Assembly (NCBI GenBank): GCA_947179155.2
Contig: OX359282.1
Span: 6,575,501-6,639,500 of the forward strand
Source of the DNA: Hedera helix
Taxonomy: Eukaryota; Streptophyta; Magnoliopsida; Apiales; Araliaceae
Length of the DNA stretch: 64,000 bases
Direction of reading: 5' to 3'
Under the pieces are notes generated by a model. The model was not told where the DNA came from, did no database searches, and saw only the letters and a list, made by a program, of their open reading frames with translations. The translations under genes and the position numbers were made by a program. Shown piece by piece: positions 34,307-45,363 of this stretch (positions are counted from its first letter, which is position 1; each line of letters starts with the position of its first letter).

Positions 34307-34651
34307 CCGACCGTCGCTGTATCCTTTTACATTTTTTTTAATATTTAGAAAGCCTATAGCGACGGTTGGCGACAGTCGCTATAGGCTTTTTTCTTTGTAT
34401 TTTTTTTTAATATTTAGAAGTCCTATAGCGACGGTCGGCGACCGTCACTATGGGCCTTTTTCAATGGTCACATCAAGAACATTGAGCGACGGTCATGACC
34501 GTCGCTATTGATATGTAGGACCGTCGCTATAGTCTTTACCGACGGCTTCAACGGCGACGGTCCCCCGACCGTCGCTAAAACCTTTAGCGACGGTCTTTTG
34601 GCCTATAGCGACGGTCACCGACCATCACTATAAGCCAATTTTCTAGTAGTG
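34307..34651. repeat. Right subterminal repeats of the CACTA element
   Basis: About ten copies of TAGCGACGGTC / GACCGTCGCTA in alternating orientation, running up to the terminus. The first members of the array lie at 32648-32665, cut off by the solo LTR. They mirror the array at 21118-21310. Confidence 0.92.
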
Positions 34652-35028
34652 AAAGCCGAGATATTTAATCTAAAGCTCAATGCTGCTCACCTTCAAACCC
34701 TTGCTCCATTTCAAACAATTTCGCTAGGCTATTAATTCAACAATTGTGGTCGCATCTTATTTGTTGGGCTTATGATTGTTTTTGATGTTTTCCCTAATTG
34801 GGTTCTTGATTTTGATTTGAATTTTTGGATGGAGTTGGGAAGTTTTCTATTTCAAATTTCATGAGATGTTTAGCAGGTTTCTTGCACCTAAAAAATTATG
34901 GAATCTTTTCATGCATATCTTGTTTTCGTTAAAATATGCATATGAATCTGGGTATTCTTAAATTGTGAAGGTGGAGGAGACCCAGTATGTGTTTAAGCCA
35001 ATAAAGATCCAAAGAATAGAGATTTTAG
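34652..35028 (+). other. Right flank of the CACTA insertion, possible continuation of the split host gene
   Basis: Starts with the AAA duplication and then an open frame of about 25 codons that continues the frame left at 21096 and ends at TAA near 34730. The rest is AT-rich with no further exon recognised. Confidence 0.4.
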
Positions 35029-36850
35029 TGTTGTCACTAAAAGTAGTATGCCCTCAAGCCAATCACATTTGATGTGATAAGCATATACTTTGTAATCTTG
35101 TTCGTTTATTAATAAAAGTATCAAGGCATTTCTTTATTCATGATTAATTACTTGAATTAATCAAATGGATGAACCCATAGTTTTCGAGCAATGCTTTTAG
35201 AACCATGATGAGGATCATGCTAATGAGATCTAAATTCAAGATAGCTCAAAACTAAAATTGTTCCTAATCGTGGGATTACTAAAATAAGGATTAGTGAATC
35301 CGGATAGATTAGTACATACTATGCTTGCTCTTATGAAGAGGATGATTGATCTCATAATCATTTGTGTAGAGACACTAAAGCAAGTATGTAGGTGCTTATT
35401 AGAGAATAAGTTCACTGAACGTTACTCGCTCAAGGAACACCTAATGGAGTCTTACTTGCCTGTCAATAAGAGTTCTTTTTGTGATAGTAGTACAAGTGAT
35501 CCTTGGACTTGAGATCATCATAGTATCTTGTGTATGATGAATTATATTTTGACATATTCCTTAAAACCCTTAGGGTGTATCAAAGGGTATGATCGGATAT
35601 AATAAGTCATATATGGAGATAGGTGAGTGATCAGCAAAGAATCTACCACTTCTAGTAAAAGAAGGGAATGTCCTATGCGATTCGATAAATGACAACTCAG
35701 TAGTCCTTGGCCAAGGCAGAATGGAAATTAGAAAGTAGTTTCTAATTTACATTAGTTAGAGTTATTCATTTAATGATCGAAATGCATATAATCAAATAAA
35801 ATAAGACTTGACAGTAATACCATGTCTTCTATTTGATTGGGACGTTGTGAGGTAGAAGAATTGAATTGTACGGTAACTATTCGCTGAATAGGTTCTTTTG
35901 TGATTAAATGTTGAAATCTATATTATTTGAAAAGTCGTTGATCGCTAAAGGGGCTTACTCTTATTATGGAATAAATATTATTTATTTAAATAAATTAAAT
36001 AGTTTAATTTATTTATATAAATAAGATTAGAATAGTTCTAATTAATTTATTCTATAACCGGTTTACTATGGAGAACCTAAAGGGTCACACCGCAAAAGGA
36101 AAATAATTATTTAAGAAGTAAATGACATAATTGTAATAATGAATTAAGTATATTTAATTTATACTATGTGGATAGAATAAATTAAATAGCTTAATATTTA
36201 TTATTTAGTATTTTGGAAATACTAATTATAAATTAATAAGAGGAGAAGATGAGTCTTATTATTATTATTACTATTATCATTATTATTTAGTTCCTAAATG
36301 GTTTAGGAATTAATTAATAAGATTACTATCATAATTAATAATTAAGTTCCTAAATAGTTTAGGAATTATAATTATTATATTAAATTAATTAAGTTCCAAA
36401 TAAGATTAGGAGTTTAATTAAAAACCATATTCCTAAAGGTGTTAGGAGGGTTTACTAAATCTATAAATAAGAGAAGTCTTATTATGGATTAAGGTTACAC
36501 ACATACACTTTCATAAGTTTTTGGGAGAGTACTTACATATTTTCTCTACAGAGAGAAAACTAGGGTTTGCCATCACCCACTTCTTGAATTATTATTATTC
36601 CTTGATGGATCACCTCTAGAGGCCAAACACTTGGGTGGCTAACGTTGATCATTGGAATCCAATCTGTGAAATTCAAGGAGATCGTGAAGGATTTGGAGGT
36701 GAACTTGTACCCGTTGAAGCTTTGAGTTATACAAGGGTATATCTTTAACTTCTTCTTTATTAATTAATAGTTGCGCATAAAGGTCGATCCTGGATTATGG
36801 TTTGTAAATTTTAAAATTTGATTTTACCATGCTTCCGCTATTTTATGCAA
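35029..36850 (+). mobile_element. Probable Copia solo LTR
   Basis: It begins near TGTTGTCACTAAAAGTAGTA with GTATGCCCTCAAGCCAATCA, and ends near TTTTACCATGCTTCCGCTA. Both blocks resemble the ends of plant Copia LTRs as I remember them. A run of AT-rich sequence with AATTAATTAAGTTCCTAAAT-like repeats occupies 35990-36430, and a GC-richer leader-like part lies at 36540-36790. No target duplication or interior was found, so the exact borders are uncertain. Confidence 0.5.
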
Positions 36851-36989
36851 TTTGATTGCGTCTATGAATTTTACAAACTAACATTCACCTTTAAATGGAA
36901 GATGAGTCATGTGACCCCACTTTCATTTCTTAATTATATTATAAGGAGGTTAGGGATATGTTGGGAATTTCTCAAGAAATGTGACTATC

Positions 36990-37406
36990 TGTTACAAACC
37001 TTGGAAGAACCACACCTTAAAAGCTAGTTGTAAAGATTAGAGAACCCAAGGCTTATAAATATCTCATATCAAAGTCTCATTCCATCGGTGTGAGATACAA
37101 GTCTCATACCTTACAATTAAGATCATAACATTCCACCACGCTCCGCATCCCCGACACCCGCGTGGGCTGGCTTTGCGTTAGACGAATTTAGCCCCGGGTG
37201 AACATTGCAATACCGAGGTCACCACCCGACCGTACGATTGCAACCGGGATGTAGCGGACGACTCTGATACCAATTGTTACAAACCTTGGAAAAGCCACAC
37301 CTTAAAAGTTAGCTGTTAAAATTGGAGAACCCAAATACCCCACATCAAAGTACCATTCCATCGATGTGGGATACAAGTTCCATACCTTACAGTTAGGATC
37401 ATAACA
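36990..37406 (-). mobile_element. TRIM element (terminal-repeat retrotransposon in miniature)
   Basis: Two direct repeats of about 141 bp (36990-37130) and 132 bp (37275-37406) both begin TGTTACAAACCTTGGAA and end AGGATCATAACA or a close variant. The 144-base interior ends in CTCTGATACCA (37262-37272), which on the minus strand reads TGGTATCAGAG, the initiator tRNA-Met primer-binding site, placed two bases from the right repeat. The element therefore runs on the minus strand. It encodes no protein, and its total of 417 bp fits TRIM elements. The flanking pentamers (CTATC, TTTGT) do not match. Confidence 0.88.
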
Positions 37407-37537
37407 TTTGTCAAGATAGGTAAGTTGAATGAGTTCATTTTATAGAACAGAAATAACTATATAGTCATTGTAGGAAATCATTGACAAAACGGAGTCGTTT
37501 CAAATACTTTATGGTTTAAACTAAGCGGGGTCGTTTG

Positions 37538-38650
37538 TGTGACGACCCCAAATTTGGGTTCCATGACCTCGAGTTTGGTTCCTCACTGTACAATACTAAA
37601 TAACATCTAAAACATAATCTTTAATTAACATCGCGGAATAATACATAAAGTTCCTTATAAAAAGGCTACAATCCCAAGGTCGACTAACCTTAACATAAAA
37701 GTACCTATCTTTAAGGGATTACAAAAAGATTTACACAAGAAATTGCATGAAAGCAATTAATTTAACATGCATTAAATTATTATATGCTTTGACTTTTTCC
37801 TTGTCTTTGTCCGTTTTGGAGCATTCGGGCTTAGCTGAAAAATAAATCATGATATAGTAAGAATGAACAACTAGCTTGCTCAACAAGTTTAAGAACAGAT
37901 AATAGAAGATATATCATGCTTGAATGAGAAATAACATTAAGTGATTTAATAATTGATAACAATTGTGAAAGAACAAAAATTAATTTTTAATATAAGAATA
38001 GATTGACTCCTTACTGTTGAGTGGCCTCTAAGGACCATGAACTGCAGCTAAAGGTAAAACAGACATATATATCTGACACCTTGATAGTTTAGTACGCGAG
38101 GGGATCAACCTCTTGTACCCTATGTATATGCATAACATTTAGACATCTTGCGCAAGTTCAGTTTCCCGAATATAATTTCCCTTATATAGGGTTGTTCATT
38201 CTCAGTCTTACTATAAGAATTCGCACCAACCAATGATTTGGATAAGCTTTTTAAAATATTTAATTTGATGAATTTAGACATGCATTGTCTAGCCGAAACA
38301 ATTAACTTAGACATTCTTAAATAGTTTTTGCATCAATGAACTAAAAAACTTGCAATTGCACCAAGTGCGAATACAATTATAATATAGATGTGGAATAACT
38401 TTAAATAATTAAACCACTTAAATCTCTGGTAAATAAATACAAGTGTAGAAACTTGTTCAACAATAATTGAATAAAGTTAGAGAACTTGCTCAATATAAAA
38501 TTTGAGTGAGGTTAAGGAACTTGCTTCGTGTGTAGATTACCGTTAACCAAATTAATTTAATTCTCTCTGAATAGACCTAACAATTAATCAAGTTGGTCTT
38601 TAAATTAGTATCATATATGTATTCATATGATAACCTCTCTACATCTTACA
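37538..38650 (-). mobile_element. Partial Gypsy (Tekay/Del-like) LTR, first copy
   Basis: Begins TGTGACGACCCCAAATTTGG, homologous by eye to the start of the next LTR at 38651 (TGTGACACCCCTAAATTCAG) and continuing with shared blocks such as AACTAGCTTGCTCAACAA and GGATCAACCTCTTGTACC. Only about 1.1 kb is present before the next LTR begins, and the last bases (TCTTACA) resemble an LTR end. The orientation is that of the minus-strand gag-pol remnant at 45364-48433. Confidence 0.75.
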
Positions 38651-41600
38651 TGTGACACCCCTAAATTCAGGTACCACAACCTCGAATTTGGTGCTCACGC
38701 ATTAATATAAACAATCTCTGCTAAACAACATGTAATACTAATGCATAAAATAAATGAACATACGTTGTCTATTACAATGACTTTCTAGTCTCAAGGTCCA
38801 CAACCTTTACCAAAATAAATATCACTACAAAATAATTTCATTGTTTGCGTGCGTTACAATCTTATAAGTTCTAAACAAAATATAAATAGACTAACAGCTA
38901 TCTAGATAATTAAGATTTTGCTTTTCCTTTGCCTTTATCTTTACCCGATCTTTCAGGTTTAACTGCAAAATATTTTATGACATAGCAAGTATGAGCAACT
39001 AGCTTACTCAACAATTTAAATGAATAACAATAATTATGTCATAAATGAATAGGAATATCAATTGAATGATTTAATAAAAGGAGTTCAATAATGAACAATA
39101 AAATCAATGCACAAAATAAAGAGGTGACAATTGATTATTTAACTGCTGAGTGGTCAAATGAACCATGAACTACTATTGAGGAAATCAATCACTTGATTGA
39201 CCCTCTTAGGTTACTTTGTCAGAATTGTACTTGAGGGGATCAGCTTCTTGTACCATATGTATATGCATAACATTTATTCTGTTTGTATCGTTTGTTCGAT
39301 ACTTAGGTTATTCCCCATTATGGGTTGTTCTTCTCAGTCTAAGAATCCGTACCACAATGGTTTGGATAACTTTCAAAATAAAATTCGCATAGATCTAGCC
39401 GAACAAGTGGCTTAGACTTTTTCTTTAATCAATTCATAACTCAAGAATGGAATATGAATTCAAATAATATATGTGATTTGCAATAATATTATTGTGGAAT
39501 AACTTGCAATATAATATAAGTTCAAGATTTAAGAATTAGCACAATGATATTGAATAGAGCTAGGAAACTTGCTCAATATAATTTGAGTAAGGTTAAAGAA
39601 CTTGCATGTCTGTTGACTTACGGCTAATTCGCTTAATTTAAACTCCTCTTGATGTCCTAACATTAATAACGTTGGCCTATCAATTAGTATAACATATAAT
39701 TGTGCACTTTAAACACTTATCTATGCTAAATAATTAATCACATAACACATATAATTTTATATTAATCGTATAAGACATTTAATTGATCTTATATTTATGA
39801 TTTAATTAATCAATATTATTTTTCTTAAGTGTTAAACACTTATTAAACTCTTAAACAATTTACTATCATTGTTTAATTAAATTCTTTTATTTTTTTAACT
39901 CTATCTTCATTTAATTACTATTTACTATCAGTTAAAGAGTAATTAATTAATTACCTTTAGTCATTATTTTACAATAGATAATAACTAATTATGTTTATTT
40001 ATTATTTAAAGTTAATTAAATAATAAATAATTAAAGTATTAATCTTAATTGCCTTATTATTTCATATTAATTAAATAATAATTAATTTATTAATTATCCT
40101 CATTTATTATTATTTAATAATAAATAATTAGTTTATTAACTTTAATTATCTTTAATTATTATTTAATGTTAATTAAATAATAATCAATTAATTAATTATC
40201 CTTACTTATTATTTAATCTTAATTAAATAATAAATAATTAGTTTATTAACTTTAATTATCTTTAATTATTATTTAATGTTAAATAATGATTAATTAATTA
40301 ATTATACTTACTTATTATTTAATCTTAATTAAATAATAAATAATTAATTTATTCTTCATTTAATTATTATTTAATGTTAATTAAAAAATAATTAATTAAT
40401 CAATTACCCTTACTTATTATTTAATCTTAATTAAAAAATAATTAATCATTCTTTAATTTTTATTTAATGTTAATTAAATAATAATTAATTTCTTAATTAT
40501 ATTTATTTATTATTTAAATAATAAATAGCTAATTTATAAATTTTATCTCTTTTTAATTATTATTTAATATTAATTAAATAATAATTAGTTAATTATTTAT
40601 CTTTATTTACTATTTAATTATAAATTAAATAATAAATAATTAATTTGTTTACTTTATCTTTCTTATATTATTATTAAATACTTAAATCACATATTTAATA
40701 TTTAATAATAATTTATTAGTAATTTTATCTAATTACTAACTAATTAATAGCTAATTAGTGCACTATTTACACCTTAAATACAATTAAAAATAATTAATTT
40801 GTTAATTAATCTTACTTATTATTTAATATTACTTAAATAATAAGTAATTAGTAGTTTTATGATTTTTTAGATATTAAAAATATTAATTTATCATTTTTCC
40901 TTTAGTTAGTAAGGTTTAATCATTTTTTAATTATGGAAATTACCAAATGACATGCTAAAAATACAAACATATTTTTATAAAATATTACACAGAAAACCAA
41001 GCAACTTCCGTTAAGGACCCATCGCCGGAACCAGTCATAATTCTGGTGAACCGGTCGCAGGAAAGTTCCGGCCGGTTCATGAAAAAAAAAAACCGGCAGA
41101 AACCTTACTCATTTCCAGATTTTTGTCAAACTTTGGGGTCTTAGAGAAAAATCTTAATAACTTGAGTTCTATAACTCCGATGGAGCTGTACTAGGTATCG
41201 ATGGAATCGTGACTTCCCGAACTACAAATTTCTGCGCCCAAACATCATTTTTGGATAAGTTTTGATTTCGGAAATTTTGCTTAAATTGGACTATTCATGT
41301 AAGAACTTGGACAGTGAGGTGTGTTTGGTCAAAAATGCATAACTTGCTTATTTTAACACATTTTTGGGTGATTCCAAATGGATTTTTTTCTTAACTTATC
41401 CATATATTCCCAAAAATTATTAAATCACAAAAATAATTTGTAGATTTTAAAATGTGCAATTTATTCGTACAACCTATGTTTTGTTCGTCGGTAAAAATAT
41501 TTTCAAGTATTTTGCTAGATTTTTCTACATAAATCCATACCACTATACATTTAAACCACATGGAATCCTATATAAACATTTCTAGCATGATTCTAAGCAT

Positions 41601-42642
41601 AAATAGCTCCAAGATAATATTTCTACCATAAAATTTAAAAGAAAACCAAGATTAGGGTTTTAAATGAATATTAATACCTTTTGCTTTTGATGACTTGTTT
41701 TCTTTGCTTTCCAAAGTAGGTAATAAGTTGTGATGACATCCAAGAACACCCCCTTGATGAAAATGACTTGAATCACTTGACTTGGTGGTGACTCACTACA
41801 CAACTCACTTCCTTTTTCTTTAACTCACCTAGTTAACTCACTAAAACTCACTAGCACACTATATAGAGAATACTTGCAATATTTTGTAAACTCTCCAGCA
41901 AATGAGCTACCTTCTACTTATAGTAGTATAAATCTATACATATAACATATATATGTATAGATTGGACTTCAACATTTTTACAAAATTTGCTAGCCAAAAA
42001 GGTTGAGTGTTCCACACACTAATGAAATCAACAAATTGAATAAAAATTTGGAATACATAGTACTCCCTCCATACCACCAGCCATGCTTTCTAATTTGTCC
42101 CATTTTTGAATTATTTTTTTAGTCAAATTGGTAAATAATGGATCTTTTAGAAGCTTTAACAATTGGATCAAGGAATGGGCTTGCAATTTATTTCATTTGG
42201 GCCATCTATGATCATAATAATCCAACAACATTGGGCTACCAAAATAACTCACCCACTTCTTAATAAATTGGGCTAGTTTAATTAAATATCAACCCACAAA
42301 GCACAACACACAAATCCCTCACTTAATTAATTGTTTGAGATTGTTTAAATAATTATAGGAACACTTAAATAATCAATTTAAATTTAATTTATATAATCAA
42401 TTTAGACTTGTAATATTCAATATTAATTGAATATTTAATTAGGGTTCCTCACAAAATAATCTTAGGCTAGTCCGTTAATTTAATAAATTCATTAATCAGA
42501 CTTCCTTTACTAAAATTAACCGAATAGTTAACAATCAAATTACCACATAAAGGTTTAAATTAAATTACACAATAACTCATTTAATTAGAATTTAGTTTTC
42601 CAATTTTATTTATAATGTAATTCAAAATTCTTGGTCCTTACA
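38651..42642 (-). mobile_element. Gypsy (Tekay/Del-like) LTR, complete copy of about 4 kb
   Basis: The left end is TGTGACACCCCTAAATTCAG and the right end AATTCTTGGTCCTTACA. These match, respectively, the left end at 37538 and the right end at 45363 (GAATTCGTGGTCATTACA). It is thus one full LTR between two partial ones. The long size fits Tekay/Del chromoviruses. It holds a large AT-rich tandem-repeat tract (39700-40930), a pocket at 41000-41100 (CCGGAACCAGTC, CCGGCCGGTTC), and a one-sided Stowaway-like terminus (TACTCCCTCCATACC, near 42060). Confidence 0.72.
39700..40930. repeat. AT-rich tandem repeats built on TTATTATTTAATnTTAATTAAATAATAA
   Basis: About 1.2 kb of degenerate units of roughly 60-120 bases. 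Each contains the inverted pair TTATTATTTAAT ... ATTAAATAATAA and a short CTTTAATTATC or CCTTACT spacer. GC content is extremely low. The units can fold into hairpins. There is no coding potential. Confidence 0.88.
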
Positions 42643-45363
42643 TTATACCTCTAACACTTAACCAAATAATTATATAGTTAAGGTATGTAAACACTTAGGA
42701 ATTATTATCATCACTTGATAATATCTTAATCACATAAAACCTATATTAATTATTTAATATAGTTCAAATTCTTATCTAATATTGCTAATCATTTAATAAT
42801 ATTTTATTCATGTACTAATATTATTAATCATAAAATTTTATTCATATTCTAATATTATTAATCATTTAATAATATCCTAATATTATTAATCATTTAATAA
42901 TATTTTATTTACTTTATAATATTATTAATTATTTAATAATATTTTATTCATGTACTAATATTATTAATCATTTAATAATATTTTATTTACTTTATAATAT
43001 TATTAATTGTTTAATAATATTTTATTCATGTACTAATATTATTAATCATTTAATAATATTTTATTCATATTTTAATATTATTAATTATTTAATAATATTT
43101 TATTCATTATTTAATATTATTAATCATTTAATAATATTTTATTCGTTTACTAATATTATTACATATTCAATAATATTTTATTGACTTATTAATATTATTA
43201 TCCATTTTAATAATATTTTAATCTCTTACTAATATTATTAACCATTTAATAATATTTTAACTACTTATTAATATTATTAACCATGTAATAATATTTTAAT
43301 CATTTACAAATGTTATTAATCATTTAACAACATTTTAATTACATATTAATATTATTCACCACTTAATAATATTTTATTTCAAACAATACAAATAGTTAAC
43401 TTTTTAATTTTGTTAACTTTAGTCTTTATTTTAAACATTTAGTTACCTAATTAGTTACCAATAAACTCTATATGTTGGTTTATTATACAAACACATTTAT
43501 TTTACACTCATTTCAACTTAAAGTGTCAAAGAAAACCTGACCCGGACTGACTCGACCCGGATCGAACCGACCCGATCTGGACAAAATCTGCTCCCAGAGC
43601 CAGCAGATTCAAGCGCCTAGGCTCTTGGTAGGCGCTCGGTCAATTTTCAGAAAACTAAATTTTTGGACTGCACGACCTTCAGTTACTCCGACAACCAAAA
43701 TTTCTTCATTTCAAAATATTTTTAGGTGATTGTTAAGTTCATTCTCATCAACATTTCCCCCTCTACAATCTTACTTTAGATCACAAATCCAAATTCCAAA
43801 CGGATCTGGACTCAAAACTGCTCACAAGGACAAAATAAAAACTAACTTCACAAATCCTTTGTTTTATTGGTTCAAACTTGAATAAAATAAAATCTACTCA
43901 TTCAAACGACACCAACTCAATGTTGTTGTCTTCCTAACTTCTTGTTTTACAATATTTCATGGTTCTATCACATTTTTGAAAACGTTTTGACAAGAAATTT
44001 AAGATCGAACCACCTAGGGTTTCAAAATTGACATGTTTTTGTGGTAAAAGCCATAACTTCTTTGTTTTTTTATATTTTTAAAAGATTGAAGTTGAGTTTT
44101 CTTTATAACTCATATATGTAACTTTCTAGCCATATAAATTCATTTTCCAACTTGTACATTTCAAACTACAACATTAAATAGCACATAGTCAACTAGGGTT
44201 TTACCGGTAAAGTTTTATATAGACTTTTCTTTCGTTTATATGCATACAACACATACCAAAACATGATTTAAACATATCAAACCATGAATCTACCAATATA
44301 ACATATCTTAAGACTTCTAGACCATCAAAATAACTTTTGATCGGTTAAAAATATATTTTTACAGTTTAAAACATATCTAGACTACAAAAATGAACTTATG
44401 AAGAGTTAGAGCAGTTTTTAACCTTATGGACTGGTGTGCTCTTCTTCTTCTCCTTCCAAAGTAAGTTATGAGACTATGTGTCATCCACCAAACTCCTCCT
44501 CTAGCAATTTCCTTCAACTCACAAGTGTATTATTTCTTTTCTCTCTTGGAATGCTATCTTTCTTCTCTCTAGAAATGCTTACAAAAGACCAACCAACATA
44601 AAGCATTGGTGGAGCACTCTATATATAGTCCCTTGCTAATCTTTCAATCAACTCTCCTAATCCACTAGTGTTGGTCAAATTAGAGACTAATTAGGATTAC
44701 TATTGGATTGATTGACTACTTGAATGACTAGGTGATTGACTAGGCTGGTTGAACCACCAAATCTTTATGTACAAAAGAAGCAACAATGAGCAATCAAGCC
44801 ATCCCTATGCCGGCCCCCTTCATTCTCAGCAAAATGGGATTAAATCTCCCATTTTTGCTTTATTTTTATAACTTATATATACATATATACATCTATATAT
44901 ATATATGCTTATATATATAACCATTGACCAATATTTTGACTTCCTATTTGGCTCAACTTTAGACTTAGGAATTAAATAAGTTGGGCTCATTCATTTAATT
45001 TGTTTGGGCTCAATTTATTTATTACATTGGGCTAACATTAAATAACCTATGATACATTTAATTAAATCAAGCATTGTACTAGTTTAATTAATTACACGGA
45101 CTAAGGTTTAATCAATTGCATGGACTACTAGGTAAATTAATTTGACCTAGTTTAATACCTTATTTGGATTTAAAATATAATCCAATTAGACTTGTTTTTA
45201 ATTAATTATACACTTTACTTTATTATTTTAAATAAATACATATATACACAAGTATATTCATTCAATTATTTAATGCACAATTAATTAGTACAAAATTTTT
45301 AATTCATTGCTAATTATTTAATAAATATAATTACAATGTCTAAAAGAATTCGTGGTCATTACA
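42643..45363 (-). mobile_element. Partial Gypsy (Tekay/Del-like) LTR, third copy, next to the interior
   Basis: Its right end GAATTCGTGGTCATTACA at 45363 directly abuts the integrase end of the gag-pol remnant, so on the minus strand this is the 3' LTR. Internal blocks correspond to the previous LTR, for example TCTTCTCCTTCCAAAGTAAG near 44443 versus CTTTGCTTTCCAAAGTAGG near 41701, and GGTGGAGCACTCTATATATAG near 44609. Its left part is missing or replaced by a minisatellite. Confidence 0.7.
42755..43380. repeat. AT-rich minisatellite, unit about 35-40 bases
   Basis: Some fifteen units of TAATATTATTAATCATTTAA + TAATATTTTATTCATGTAC with small variations. Each unit holds the self-complementary core AATATTATTAAT ... 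ATTTAATAATATT. Individual units differ mainly in the last ten bases. Confidence 0.93.

Larger units (their letters stand above)
21097..34651 (+). mobile_element. Large non-autonomous CACTA element carrying host gene fragments (Pack-CACTA)
   Basis: The left end begins CACTACTAGAAAATCGACC. The right end, reverse-complemented, begins CACTACTAGAAAATTGGCT. A 3-bp target duplication AAA flanks both ends (21094-21096 and 34652-34654), the signature of CACTA insertion. Inside each end are many copies of a GCGACGGTC / GACCGTCGC motif. No CACTA transposase is encoded. The cargo is a series of SSRP1 exons and one CDPK exon with their introns. One hAT element and one solo LTR later inserted into it, so of the 13,555 bp about 5.3 kb is the original element. 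Mobility would need a transposase from an autonomous relative. Confidence 0.93.
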
